DNA from: Methyloceanibacter sp.
GTDB taxonomy: Bacteria; Pseudomonadota; Alphaproteobacteria; Rhizobiales; Methyloligellaceae
DNA length: 10,341 nt
Reading direction: 5' to 3'
NCBI GenBank assembly: GCA_022865725.1
Contig: JALHTP010000438.1
Coordinates: forward strand, 1-10,341
In this document: piece after piece, positions 1-7,289 of the stretch
How the letters are laid out: the number at the start of each line of letters is the position of its first letter
Numbering within the stretch: the stretch's first letter is position 1
Translations under genes and position numbers: made by a program
The notes under the pieces: model-generated
The model's input: only the letters and a program-made list of their open reading frames with translations
Databases searched by the model: none
Told to the model about the DNA's origin: nothing

Positions 1-1497
1 CCGGGTAAGCAGATCAATGCATCAAACGTCGGCAAGCTTCACCCCGCCTGGATCTTCCAGACGGAAGTGAAGGAGTCGATGGAGACGACCCCGATCGTCG
101 TCAACGGCGTCATGTATGTGACGACCTCTTTCGACCACGTCTACGCGATCAACGCCAAGACGGGCGAGGAATACTGGCACTACAAGCACGCCATGGGTCC
201 TGTCACGACCTATTGCTGCGGCCCTAACAACCGCGGCGTAGCCGTCTATGAGGACAAGGTCTATCTGGCAACGCTCGATTCCAAACTGGTCGCGCTTGAT
301 GCCAAAACGGGCAGCGTCGTTTGGCAGACCCAGATTGCCGATCCCACGCTCGGCTATAGCGAGACGATGGCGCCAACCGCCGTGAACGGTAAGATCTTGA
401 TCGGCACGAATGGCGGCGAATATGGCATTCGCGGCTTCGTCCGCGCCTATGACGCCAAGACCGGCAAACTCGTTTGGAATTTCGACACGACCCCAGAGAA
501 CTCCGTTGGCGTATGGGCAACCACAGATGCCACGGGCCGCGACATGCATCGCGATATCGCGGCCGAGAAAGCCCAGTTGGCCAAGACCGGCGACCCGTAT
601 AAGACGGTCGGCGGCGGCGTGTGGCAGAACCCGGCTGTCGACCTCAAAACCAACCGCATCTACTTCGTGGTTGGCAATCCCTCACCTGACCTCGACGGCG
701 CAATCCGCCCCGGCGACAATCTCTACACGGAGTCGCTCGTATCGGTCGATCTCGAGACCGGTAAATATGTATGTCACTTCCAGTACATCGCCCATGACGT
801 TTGGGATCTGGACGCTGTCAGCCCGGCGATCCTGGTCGACGTGAAGGACAAGGACGGCAATGTCGTGCCCGGTGTCATTCATGGCAACAAGTCTGGGCAT
901 GTCTATGTGCACAACCGCAAGGATTGCAGCCTCATCCGCTTCTCCGAGGCGATGGTAGCGCAAGAGGGCATGTGGACATTGCCGACCAAGGAAGGTGCAC
1001 GCATGCTGCCGGGCGCCAATGGCGGCGTCGAATGGTCGCCGATGGCGGTCAACCCCGAGCTCGGACTGACCTACGCGGTGAACCTCCACCAACCGATGAC
1101 CTATGCCGTCGAGAGCTCGCCCTATCCGGGCGGCAAGCTCTGGCTCGGCGGCGCCTTCAAGGTGATCGCGACCGAGGCGTCGTTCGGCAACGTCACCGCC
1201 GTCGACTACAACACCGGCAAGATCGCCTGGCAGGTCAAGACGCCGTTGCCCATGATGGGCGGCGCGCTCACGACGGCCGGTGGTCTCATGTTTACCGGCG
1301 AAGGCAATGGCTGGTTCAGGGCCTATGACGCTGCAAGCGGCAAGGTGCTGTGGTCGTTCTTTGCGGGCGCTGGCGTCAATGCGCCGCCGGCCTCCTACTC
1401 GGTGGACGGCAAGCAGTACATCGTGGTCGGCGCGGGTGGTAACACCCAGATCGACTTCAAGCGCGGCAACAACATCATCGCCTTTACGGTGGATTGA
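1..1497 (+). CDS. PQQ-dependent alcohol dehydrogenase (methanol/ethanol family), 5' partial
   Basis: The frame is open from base 1, so the N-terminus lies outside the window; 498 codons remain of a family usually about 550-600 residues long. Quinoproteins of this family oxidise alcohols in the periplasm and pass electrons to cytochrome c. Visible hallmarks are repeated beta-propeller blades with YDxxTGKxxW-type ends, the adjacent Cys-Cys pair (214-219) that forms a ring above PQQ, and the GGGVW tryptophan (622-624). Metal ligands are Glu in GGEYGIRG (418-420), Asn in GNPSP (676-678) and catalytic Asp in HDVWDLD (805-807). A second Asp (811-813) sits where lanthanide enzymes carry their extra ligand. 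Lys (889-891) replaces the Arg of classical methanol dehydrogenases, as in ethanol-type enzymes. There is no CxxCH, so it is not a quinohemoprotein. The family is secure; the alcohol substrate is unknown. The internal ATG at 67 is not the start, because homology extends upstream of it. Confidence 0.93.
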   Translation, partial: PGKQINASNVGKLHPAWIFQTEVKESMETTPIVVNGVMYVTTSFDHVYAINAKTGEEYWHYKHAMGPVTTYCCGPNNRGVAVYEDKVYLATLDSKLVALDAKTGSVVWQTQIADPTLGYSETMAPTAVNGKILIGTNGGEYGIRGFVRAYDAKTGKLVWNFDTTPENSVGVWATTDATGRDMHRDIAAEKAQLAKTGDPYKTVGGGVWQNPAVDLKTNRIYFVVGNPSPDLDGAIRPGDNLYTESLVSVDLETGKYVCHFQYIAHDVWDLDAVSPAILVDVKDKDGNVVPGVIHGNKSGHVYVHNRKDCSLIRFSEAMVAQEGMWTLPTKEGARMLPGANGGVEWSPMAVNPELGLTYAVNLHQPMTYAVESSPYPGGKLWLGGAFKVIATEASFGNVTAVDYNTGKIAWQVKTPLPMMGGALTTAGGLMFTGEGNGWFRAYDAASGKVLWSFFAGAGVNAPPASYSVDGKQYIVVGAGGNTQIDFKRGNNIIAFTVD

Positions 1498-1537
1498 TCG
1501 TTCCGTCGCCTGCTTGACGTTAGACATTCAAGACTGA

Positions 1538-1569
1538 GGGACGGGGCATCGCCAATGCCCCGTCCTTTT
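1538..1569 (+). terminator. Rho-independent terminator after the PQQ dehydrogenase
   Basis: An 11-bp perfect stem (1539-1549 with 1555-1565) rich in G and C closes a five-base loop (1550-1554) and is followed directly by TTTT (1566-1569). It lies 41 bases after the dehydrogenase stop codon and about 40 bases before the cytochrome start, so it should end or reduce read-through from the dehydrogenase into the cytochrome. Confidence 0.85.
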
Positions 1570-1595
1570 CATGACGGACCCTGGACCTGGCTGAC

Positions 1596-1601
1596 GAGAG
1601 G
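1596..1601 (+). promoter_or_regulatory. Ribosome binding site of the cytochrome gene
   Basis: GAGAGG ends eight bases before the ATG at 1610, a normal spacing. It would be only two bases from the alternative GTG at 1604. This favours the ATG as the true start. Confidence 0.6.
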
Positions 1602-1609
1602 TCGTGACA

Positions 1610-2233
1610 ATGCCGCTCTTTCCCCTCCCCGCACGCTCCGGATGCGCGGCTCTGCTCGCAGCGCTGATGCTCATCAGTTCGGCCGCCCTTGCCGCCGGTC
1701 CCATCGAGGAAAAGGCGAAGCTTTGCGCCACCTGCCATGGCGAGCAAGGCATCCCCATTAACAAGACGACGCCGGTGATCTGGGGCCAGAACGAGGGCTA
1801 CCTGTTTCTCCAACTTCGCGACTTCAAGAGCGGCACCCGTAAGAACGACTTGATGTCGCCGGTCGCCGCTACCCTGGAAAAGGATGACCTGCTGGCGCTG
1901 GCGGCCCATTTCACGAAACTGAAATGGCCCAATCTGCAGCAACCGGAAGCGCCAAAGCACGTCGCCACTAAGGCTCTAACCGCCAGCGCGTCCGTCGGTT
2001 GCCCAGGCTGCCACCTCGCCCACTATCAGGGTGACGGCACCACTGCTCGGCTTGCCGGACAGCAGCGCGACTATCTCGCCAAGACCATGGCGGACTTTCG
2101 CGACGGCAAACGGGGCAACAACCCCGGCATGTCCGACCTGATGAAGGCGACATCACCCGAGGACTTGACCGCGCTCGCCGAATATCTCGCGGGTCTGCAG
2201 ATCGACCAATATCTTGGCAGCGAGCATCGTTAG
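1610..2233 (+). CDS. Secreted diheme cytochrome c (c4-like)
   Basis: The 207-residue product has a signal peptide (hydrophobic core about residues 12-26, likely cleavage after Ala29) and two cytochrome c domains. Heme-binding motifs are CATCH (39-43) and CPGCH (131-135). Likely axial methionines are Met82 in LMSPVA and Met174 in NPGMSDLM. The two-domain layout and the MSPxAxxL and GNNPGM blocks resemble periplasmic cytochrome c4 or the small diheme subunits of dehydrogenases. It lies directly downstream of the PQQ dehydrogenase on the same strand, so it could take electrons from that enzyme and pass them to a terminal oxidase; this partnership is inferred. An intrinsic terminator lies between the two, so the cytochrome may have its own promoter, although no good -35/-10 pair was found. 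The ATG at 1610 was preferred over GTG 1604 because of ribosome-site spacing. Confidence 0.9.
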   Translation: MPLFPLPARSGCAALLAALMLISSAALAAGPIEEKAKLCATCHGEQGIPINKTTPVIWGQNEGYLFLQLRDFKSGTRKNDLMSPVAATLEKDDLLALAAHFTKLKWPNLQQPEAPKHVATKALTASASVGCPGCHLAHYQGDGTTARLAGQQRDYLAKTMADFRDGKRGNNPGMSDLMKATSPEDLTALAEYLAGLQIDQYLGSEHR

Positions 2234-2236
2234 CGC

Positions 2237-3166
2237 TTACCGTCCTGCCAGCTTCTCGCGCAGCGCCGTGAGCGAGGTTAGGTCGCCTGCCGTCTTGCCC
2301 TGCTTGTCCTTGAGGGTCTTGTCGGCCCCGTGGGCGAGCAACAGATCGACGGCGGCCGCGTGGTTGAGCTCGGCTGCGATCATCAGCGCGGTTCGGCCGC
2401 GATTATCCTGGTCGTCGAGACGCGCGCCACGCTCGATGAAGAGCGTCATGACGTCGATGACGTCGTTTACGCCGGCCTCATCGGAATAGCCGGAAGCCCA
2501 CATCAGCGCCGTGAGATCGTTGCCGTAGTGGGTGTTGATATCGACGCCGTGGTCGAGAAGCAGGCGAACGACGGCAGGAAAGCCGCGGCCGGCCGCATAG
2601 ATGATGGCCGTCTTCTCCGTCTTGTCGCTTGCCTTGGGGTCGGCGCCCATCTCGATCAGGAGCTCAACGATGGGAGCGCTGCCCATATAGGCGGCTGCCG
2701 AAAGCGGCGTGATCCCAGTGCGGCCAGGCAGGCTGATATTCGCGCCACGCTCGATCAACAGACGCACGATGGGAAGTCTCCCCTGCTCGGCGGCCCGGAA
2801 GAGCGCAGTCGAGCCTTCGATGTTTTGCGCATCGATCGGTGCGCCCTTATCGAGGAACAGCGCGACGAGCGCGGACTCACCGGCCACGGCCGCGCGCGCG
2901 AGCGGCTTTGCTCCAAGACGATCGCGCGCCTCGAGCGAAGCGCCCGCGCTGATAAGGAGCTTGGCCAGGTCCAGGCAGCCCTTATCGGCTGCGGAAAACA
3001 GCATGGCGTTGATCTCGATCGAGGTCGCCCCCCGCGCGATCTGCTCGTAGCGTTGATCGAGGCTGCGGCACACCTTCGCGTTGGCGAATGTGTCTGCCGG
3101 GAAGCACGCGAGGCTTGAGATCGTGGTGGCCAGAGTTGCGGCAACGCGAAACGAGGGCTTGAGCAT
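2237..3166 (-). CDS. Exported ankyrin-repeat protein
   Basis: The 309-residue protein starts with a likely signal peptide (basic Lys3 and Arg7, hydrophobic residues about 8-24, possible cleavage after Ala28), followed by an ankyrin solenoid. About seven repeats of roughly 33 residues run from residue 54 to 290, with a short capping repeat to the end; typical TALxxAAxxG and VxLLLxxGAD blocks are clear. The sixth repeat (about 218-257) is 40 residues long, an insertion of about seven. Ankyrin repeats bind proteins and have no catalytic role; the partner is unknown. The frame stays open upstream to 3340, but that would add 58 basic residues overlapping the neighbouring rhodanese domain and would bury the signal peptide, so ATG 3166 was chosen although no clear ribosome site precedes it. 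It lies 64 bases downstream of the persulfide dioxygenase gene on the same strand and may be co-transcribed with it. Confidence 0.85.
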   Translation of the reverse strand: MLKPSFRVAATLATTISSLACFPADTFANAKVCRSLDQRYEQIARGATSIEINAMLFSAADKGCLDLAKLLISAGASLEARDRLGAKPLARAAVAGESALVALFLDKGAPIDAQNIEGSTALFRAAEQGRLPIVRLLIERGANISLPGRTGITPLSAAAYMGSAPIVELLIEMGADPKASDKTEKTAIIYAAGRGFPAVVRLLLDHGVDINTHYGNDLTALMWASGYSDEAGVNDVIDVMTLFIERGARLDDQDNRGRTALMIAAELNHAAAVDLLLAHGADKTLKDKQGKTAGDLTSLTALREKLAGR

Positions 3167-3230
3167 AGGGTTTTTTAGAAGCTTATTGTGACGGTGTCGA
3201 GCCCTACCCGAGCACAAGGCATTTATTGGT

Positions 3231-4259
3231 TCAAAGGCCATGCGCCTGCTGCCAGGCCTGCATCCCGCCGTGGATATGGCGCGAGGCGGTGAGACCCACG
3301 GCCTGCGCCGCTTGCACCGCCATGGCTGACCGCTCCCCATAGGCGCAATAGAAGATGAGGCGCTTGCCTGCGGCCTTTGCCAGCTGCTGCAAGAGGCCGT
3401 CAGCCTTCAGACTTTCCTCCACGTCGGGATAGGCGACATGCAGCGAGCCCGGAATGATCCCGTGTTTCCGCCTTTCCTGATCCTCTCTGAGGTCGATCAG
3501 GGCGACGTCGGGCTGGCTCAGAAGCGCTTTCGCCTCCTCCGCGCTGATCGCCCAGCCCTTGCCCGCGACAATCTGCTGGGCGAGCCCAATACGCATATTG
3601 GTGGGGACCGCGACGTCCATCATTTTCGGGTTGGGCAGGTTGAGATTGTTCATGAGGCCGACATAGTCATCGATCGACTTCACCTGCAGCCGTGGATTGA
3701 AGGCCTTCTCCTCGCCGATGGTCGAGACCGTGTCGCCTTTATAGTCATGCGCCGGATAGACCAGCGTCTCATCCGGAAGCTTGAGCAGGCGCCCGAACAG
3801 CGAATCGTATTGCGCCCGCGGATCGCCGTTCTGGAAGTCGGTGCGCCCGGTGCCTCTGATTAGCAGCGTGTCGCCGGTGAACACCCGGTCGGGCAAGATG
3901 TAGCTGTAGGAATCGTCCGTGTGGCCGGGCGTGTAGAGCGCCTCGAGGCTTAACCCCTCGATGCCGACACGATCGCCGTCGGAGACGCGGATGGAGACCA
4001 CGTCGGCTTTGGTCTGCTCCCCCATCACCGTGATGCAGCGCGTGCGCTCGCGGAGCGCCTCAAGTCCCGTGATGTGGTCGGCATGGAGATGCGTGTCGAT
4101 CGCCTTCACCAGCCTGAGATCGAGCTCCTTGAGGAGCTGGATGTAGCGGTCGACCCGTTCGAGGACGGGATCGATGATGAGCGCCTCCCCGCCATGGCGG
4201 CTCGCGAGAAGGTAGCTGTAGGTGCTCGAAGTGCTGTCGAACAGCTGCCGGAAAATCAT
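3231..4259 (-). CDS. Persulfide dioxygenase-rhodanese fusion (ETHE1/Blh type)
   Basis: The 342-residue protein has two domains. Residues 1-230 are a metallo-beta-lactamase fold of the ETHE1 type, with THLHADH (56-62), PGHTDDS (111-117), FTGDTLLIRGTGRTDF (127-142) and PAHDY (169-173). By alignment with human ETHE1 the iron ligands are His57, His113 and Asp130. This domain oxidises glutathione persulfide to sulfite and glutathione. Residues about 240-342 are a rhodanese domain with active-site Cys305 in CAYGERSA, which moves sulfane sulfur between thiols and sulfite. Fusions of this kind are known in bacteria (PRF, or Blh of the bigR operon) and work in cytoplasmic sulfide detoxification. The start is supported by GAAGG seven bases upstream. 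No sulfide:quinone reductase or bigR-like regulator is visible in the window. Control may act through the structured promoter at 4301-4361. Confidence 0.94.
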   Translation of the reverse strand: MIFRQLFDSTSSTYSYLLASRHGGEALIIDPVLERVDRYIQLLKELDLRLVKAIDTHLHADHITGLEALRERTRCITVMGEQTKADVVSIRVSDGDRVGIEGLSLEALYTPGHTDDSYSYILPDRVFTGDTLLIRGTGRTDFQNGDPRAQYDSLFGRLLKLPDETLVYPAHDYKGDTVSTIGEEKAFNPRLQVKSIDDYVGLMNNLNLPNPKMMDVAVPTNMRIGLAQQIVAGKGWAISAEEAKALLSQPDVALIDLREDQERRKHGIIPGSLHVAYPDVEESLKADGLLQQLAKAAGKRLIFYCAYGERSAMAVQAAQAVGLTASRHIHGGMQAWQQAHGL

Positions 4260-4300
4260 GTCTAAACCTTCTGAACGCGGAAAGGAGGGGTTGGGCCACG

Positions 4301-4361
4301 GCTCGCGTCATGCTTGTGCCGGGGCGCGAGCATTATAGCAGCAGGCCCGGCACGAATGAGA
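4301..4361 (-). promoter_or_regulatory. Putative promoter with overlapping operator-like repeats for the persulfide gene
   Basis: On the minus strand a perfect TATAAT lies at 4337-4332, which would start transcription near 4325 and give a leader of about 65 bases before the ATG at 4259. The -35 region is weak (TCTCAT at 4361-4356, spacing 18). Two perfect inverted repeats overlap here: GCTCGCG/CGCGAGC (4301-4307 and 4325-4331) and GTGCCGGG/CCCGGCAC (4316-4323 and 4346-4353). The second flanks the -10 box symmetrically, with half-sites 30 bases apart (about three helical turns), as expected for a repressor or activator site. Which protein binds is unknown. The rest of the 171-base gap before the AI-2E gene shows no convincing plus-strand promoter. 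Confidence 0.45.
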
Positions 4362-4430
4362 CTGATCTGACCAACCCTGGAGGATGGACGGAAAAACAGG
4401 ATAGACTGCGCGCCTTAGGGAAGCCACCAC

Positions 4431-5483
4431 ATGCCGTCCACGGACAAGACCATGACAAGCAACGGGCCGATCCGCGCATCGCTTGTCGTCTGCGCCGTCA
4501 TCCTGGCTTGCGCGGCGCTCTATGTCGCGAGCGCGGTCTTTGCCCCGCTCGCCTTCGCGCTGTTCATCCTGGCCATCGTCTGGCCGCTTCAGGCGGCGTT
4601 AGAAGAACGGCTGCCCAAGGGCCTCACGCTGTTCGTCACGCTTGCCGTCACCATCGTCGTGGTCTTGATCTTTGCGTCGATGATCACCTGGGCGCTGAGC
4701 GCGGTCGGCGACTGGCTGCTGAACAACGTGCAGCGGTTCCAGGCTCTCTATGTGCAGGCGACCGACTGGCTGGAAGGCCACGGCATCTTCGTTGCCGGCG
4801 TTCTTGCCGAACGCTTCGATGTGATCTGGCTGCTGCGCCTGTTTCAGGATATCGCCAATCGCCTCAACCGGCTTGCCGGCTTCGCCATCCTGGTCTTCGT
4901 CTTTTTGATGATGGCGCTGCTCGAAGTGGAGCAGTTCGGCCGCAAGCTCGCCACCCTTAAGGACGGCGGGAAGCTCAACCACGCCATCGCCGGCATCGCC
5001 GTCAAGTTTCGCCGCTATATGCTGGTGCGCACGCTGCTCAGCCTTCTCACCGGGCTCGCCATCTGGGGCTTTGCCACGATGGCCGGCCTCGAGCCCGCCG
5101 TCGCCTGGGGCTTGCTCGCCTTCGCGCTCAACTACATTCCTTTCATCGGCCCCTTCGTCGCCACCCTCCTCCCCGCCGTCTTCGCCGTGGCCCAGCTCGA
5201 CACCTGGCAGGCGGTCATCCTCGTCTTCATCGGGCTGACGGCCATCCAGTTCCTCATCGGCAACTATCTCGAGCCGCTGGCGGCCGGCGCCGCGCTCTCC
5301 ATTTCGCCTTTGGCGGTCGTCTTCGCCGTGTTCTTCTGGGGCCTGTTGTGGGACATTCCCGGCGCGCTGATCGGCGTGCCCATCATGCTCACCATCATCG
5401 CCATCTGCGCCGAGTACCCGTCGAGCCGGTTTGTGGCGACACTGCTGTCGGGCGCGCCCTCCGACGGCAAGAAGAAGTCTTGA
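4431..5483 (+). CDS. AI-2E/PerM-family membrane transporter
   Basis: The 350-residue protein is strongly hydrophobic with about seven or eight membrane segments: paired helices at about 16-53, others at about 66-92, 148-166, 198-218, 222-254, 258-280 and 291-327. Family marks are NYIPFIGPFVA (234-244), GNYLEPLAAG (277-286) and WGLLWDIPGALIGVP (303-317), matching the AI-2E transporter family (PF01594; TqsA, YdiK and PerM are members). Members export diverse small molecules or ions, and the family name does not prove transport of autoinducer-2. The C-terminus is Lys-rich and probably cytoplasmic. AGGG lies ten bases before the ATG at 4431; Met8 at 4452 is an alternative start. It is divergent from the persulfide gene, and the metallophosphoesterase follows after nine bases, so those two are likely one operon. 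Confidence 0.88.
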   Translation: MPSTDKTMTSNGPIRASLVVCAVILACAALYVASAVFAPLAFALFILAIVWPLQAALEERLPKGLTLFVTLAVTIVVVLIFASMITWALSAVGDWLLNNVQRFQALYVQATDWLEGHGIFVAGVLAERFDVIWLLRLFQDIANRLNRLAGFAILVFVFLMMALLEVEQFGRKLATLKDGGKLNHAIAGIAVKFRRYMLVRTLLSLLTGLAIWGFATMAGLEPAVAWGLLAFALNYIPFIGPFVATLLPAVFAVAQLDTWQAVILVFIGLTAIQFLIGNYLEPLAAGAALSISPLAVVFAVFFWGLLWDIPGALIGVPIMLTIIAICAEYPSSRFVATLLSGAPSDGKKKS

Positions 5484-5492
5484 GACCTTACC

Positions 5493-7289
5493 ATGGCGGC
5501 TAAACGCGAGAAGAAGAAGGGAGTAGGCGATGCGCGCGGCGCGCGATCGCTGATCGACCCTCGCCGCGGCGACATCGAGGACGATGCCTCCAGCACCAAG
5601 CGCCGCTCGATGCTGTCGCTCTTCGGCAGCCTGCTCGTCGAGATCAGCCTGCCCAAGCTGATCCTCGCCTGGACGCTTCTGCTCGTGCTGCCCGGCCTCC
5701 TGCTCGGCCTGGCGCCGATCGTCTTTGTCGAATGGCTCACCATCGTCACCGACAAGCTCGCGTCTCTGGTGATCGGGCTTTGGTCGCTTACCATGCTTGC
5801 CGTCCTCATCACGCTCGGGTGGTTCGGGTGGCGCGCGCTGTTCCGCACCGCCGAGAAGAATTTCTGGGCGCTCAATTCGATCGTCGTCGAGCCGACCTAT
5901 GCCGGCTTCCGTGAAGCCTTCCGTCAATTGGCGGAGCGGCTCTTCGCCCGCAACGCAAGCGATACCAGCCGGGCCAGACTGCGCGCCGCCTCGGCGGCCA
6001 TCGCCGGTATTCTCGTCTGCGGTCTGGCTTTTCTCGTGGTCTGGCTCGTCTGGCCGCATACCCATCTGTTCGGCAGCATCTCGGAAATCGACTCCTGGAA
6101 AAGGGTGGCGGTGGTGGCGCTGGCCAACAGCGTCGTCGCGGTCCTTGCCTATCTCGCCATCGCCGCGCTGGCCTGGGGCTTCGCCGACGCCACCATGGCG
6201 CAGCCGCGCAATCTCGGCAGGTTCGACGAGGCGCCGGAGAAGGGCCGCCTTTGGCGCATCGCCCATCTCTCCGACATCCATGTGGTGGGAGAGCGTTACG
6301 GCTTTCGCATCGAGAGCGGCCGGTCCGGCCCGAGCGGCAACGAGCGGCTGAAGCGCCTGCTCAAGCAGCTCGAGGCGCTCGACGCCAAGGACAAGCTCGA
6401 CACCATCCTCATCACCGGTGACATGACCGACGCCGGCCTGTCCGGCGAATGGGCCGAGGTGCTCGATGCTCTCGCCGCGCATCCGTCTTTCACTGGGCGC
6501 GTGCTGATGCTGCCCGGCAATCACGATCTCAACATTGTCGATCGCGCCAATCCGGCACGCATGGATTTACCCACGAGTCCGAACCGGCCGCTACGTCAGA
6601 TCAGATGCCTCTCCGCCATGAACGCGGTCCAAGGCGCACACGTGCGCGTGGTCGATCGCACTGAAGACTGCCTGGGCGGAACGCTCGAAGCGGCCTTGAA
6701 GCCGCATGCCGCCGCGCTGACGCGGTTCGCGGATATCGCGAGACCCATCCTCTCCAAAGAGATCCCCGAGATCTGGGCGCGGGTATTTCCCATGATCGTC
6801 CCGCCCGCCAAGGCTAACGGGCTCGGCATCATCCTGTTGAACTCCAACGCCGACACGCATTTCTCCTTTACCAATGCGCTGGGGATGGTGTCGGCCGAGC
6901 AGATGCGCGGCGTCGAGATCGCGCGCGCCGAATATCCGGACGCCTGCTGGGTGATCGCGCTGCACCACCACGTCGTCGAATATCCCTGGGCCGCGAACGC
7001 CCTTTCCGAGCGCATCGGCACGGCGCTGATCAACGGCAATTGGTTCGTGCGCAGCCTCAAGCCGCTCGCGGGCCGCGCCATCCTCATGCACGGCCACCGG
7101 CATATCGACTGGATCGGCCAGTGCGCGGGGCTGCCGATCGTGTCGGCGCCATCGCCGGTGATGGAGGTCACCGACGACAAGGACACCGCCTTCTATATCC
7201 ACAGTTTGGCGATCGGCGGCAACGGCAAGCTCAGGCTGCTTGAGCCCGAGCGCATCGTCGTCCCCGGCGAGCCGATCACTAGCCCTTGA
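5493..7289 (+). CDS. Membrane-anchored metallophosphoesterase (calcineurin-like)
   Basis: The 598-residue protein begins with a basic, charged cytoplasmic tail (1-48), then about four membrane segments (about 53-80, 88-112, 168-187, 204-230), then a soluble phosphoesterase domain (about 253-590). The dinuclear-metal motifs are complete: SDIHV (Asp261, His263), ITGDMTD (Asp310), PGNHD (Asn343, His344), LHHHV (His 491-493) and HGHRH (His535, His537). The family hydrolyses phosphomonoesters or diesters such as cyclic nucleotides, nucleotide-lipids or phospholipids; the substrate cannot be read from the sequence. With four N-terminal helices both termini should be on the same, probably cytoplasmic, side. 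The Asp345-about 440 stretch is a long insert relative to minimal domains. It follows the AI-2E-family gene by nine bases with only a weak ribosome site, suggesting coupled translation. Its 3' end overlaps the convergent HdeD-family gene by 11 bases. Confidence 0.88.
   Translation: MAAKREKKKGVGDARGARSLIDPRRGDIEDDASSTKRRSMLSLFGSLLVEISLPKLILAWTLLLVLPGLLLGLAPIVFVEWLTIVTDKLASLVIGLWSLTMLAVLITLGWFGWRALFRTAEKNFWALNSIVVEPTYAGFREAFRQLAERLFARNASDTSRARLRAASAAIAGILVCGLAFLVVWLVWPHTHLFGSISEIDSWKRVAVVALANSVVAVLAYLAIAALAWGFADATMAQPRNLGRFDEAPEKGRLWRIAHLSDIHVVGERYGFRIESGRSGPSGNERLKRLLKQLEALDAKDKLDTILITGDMTDAGLSGEWAEVLDALAAHPSFTGRVLMLPGNHDLNIVDRANPARMDLPTSPNRPLRQIRCLSAMNAVQGAHVRVVDRTEDCLGGTLEAALKPHAAALTRFADIARPILSKEIPEIWARVFPMIVPPAKANGLGIILLNSNADTHFSFTNALGMVSAEQMRGVEIARAEYPDACWVIALHHHVVEYPWAANALSERIGTALINGNWFVRSLKPLAGRAILMHGHRHIDWIGQCAGLPIVSAPSPVMEVTDDKDTAFYIHSLAIGGNGKLRLLEPERIVVPGEPITSP

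Noticed and set aside
682..1527. Minus-strand frame under the PQQ dehydrogenase
   Set aside because: Antisense shadow of a clearly conserved gene; it also runs through the end of that gene without any domain.
3171..3230. T-run and partial hairpin between the persulfide and ankyrin genes as a terminator
   Set aside because: The T-run reads as A on the minus strand where both genes lie, and the stem (GTG/CAC plus TCG/CGA) is bulged and weak, so it is not a terminator for the persulfide gene.
3167..3340. N-terminal extension of the ankyrin gene to 3340
   Set aside because: It would overlap the rhodanese coding sequence, add a basic non-homologous stretch and place the signal peptide inside the protein.
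4384..4404. Six-codon frame in the divergent region, ATG directly after GGAGG
   Set aside because: The ribosome site touches the ATG with no spacing and the product is too short to judge.
4310..4960. Plus-strand frame starting in the divergent promoter region
   Set aside because: It overlaps the start of the AI-2E-family gene in another frame and gives an Arg/Ala-rich product with no domain.
4599..6524. Long minus-strand open frame (641 codons) antisense to the AI-2E-family and phosphoesterase genes
   Set aside because: It is rich in Asp, Glu, Gly, His and Arg without fold or motif, as expected for the mirror of GC-rich coding DNA, and the plus strand carries two clear gene families over the same bases.
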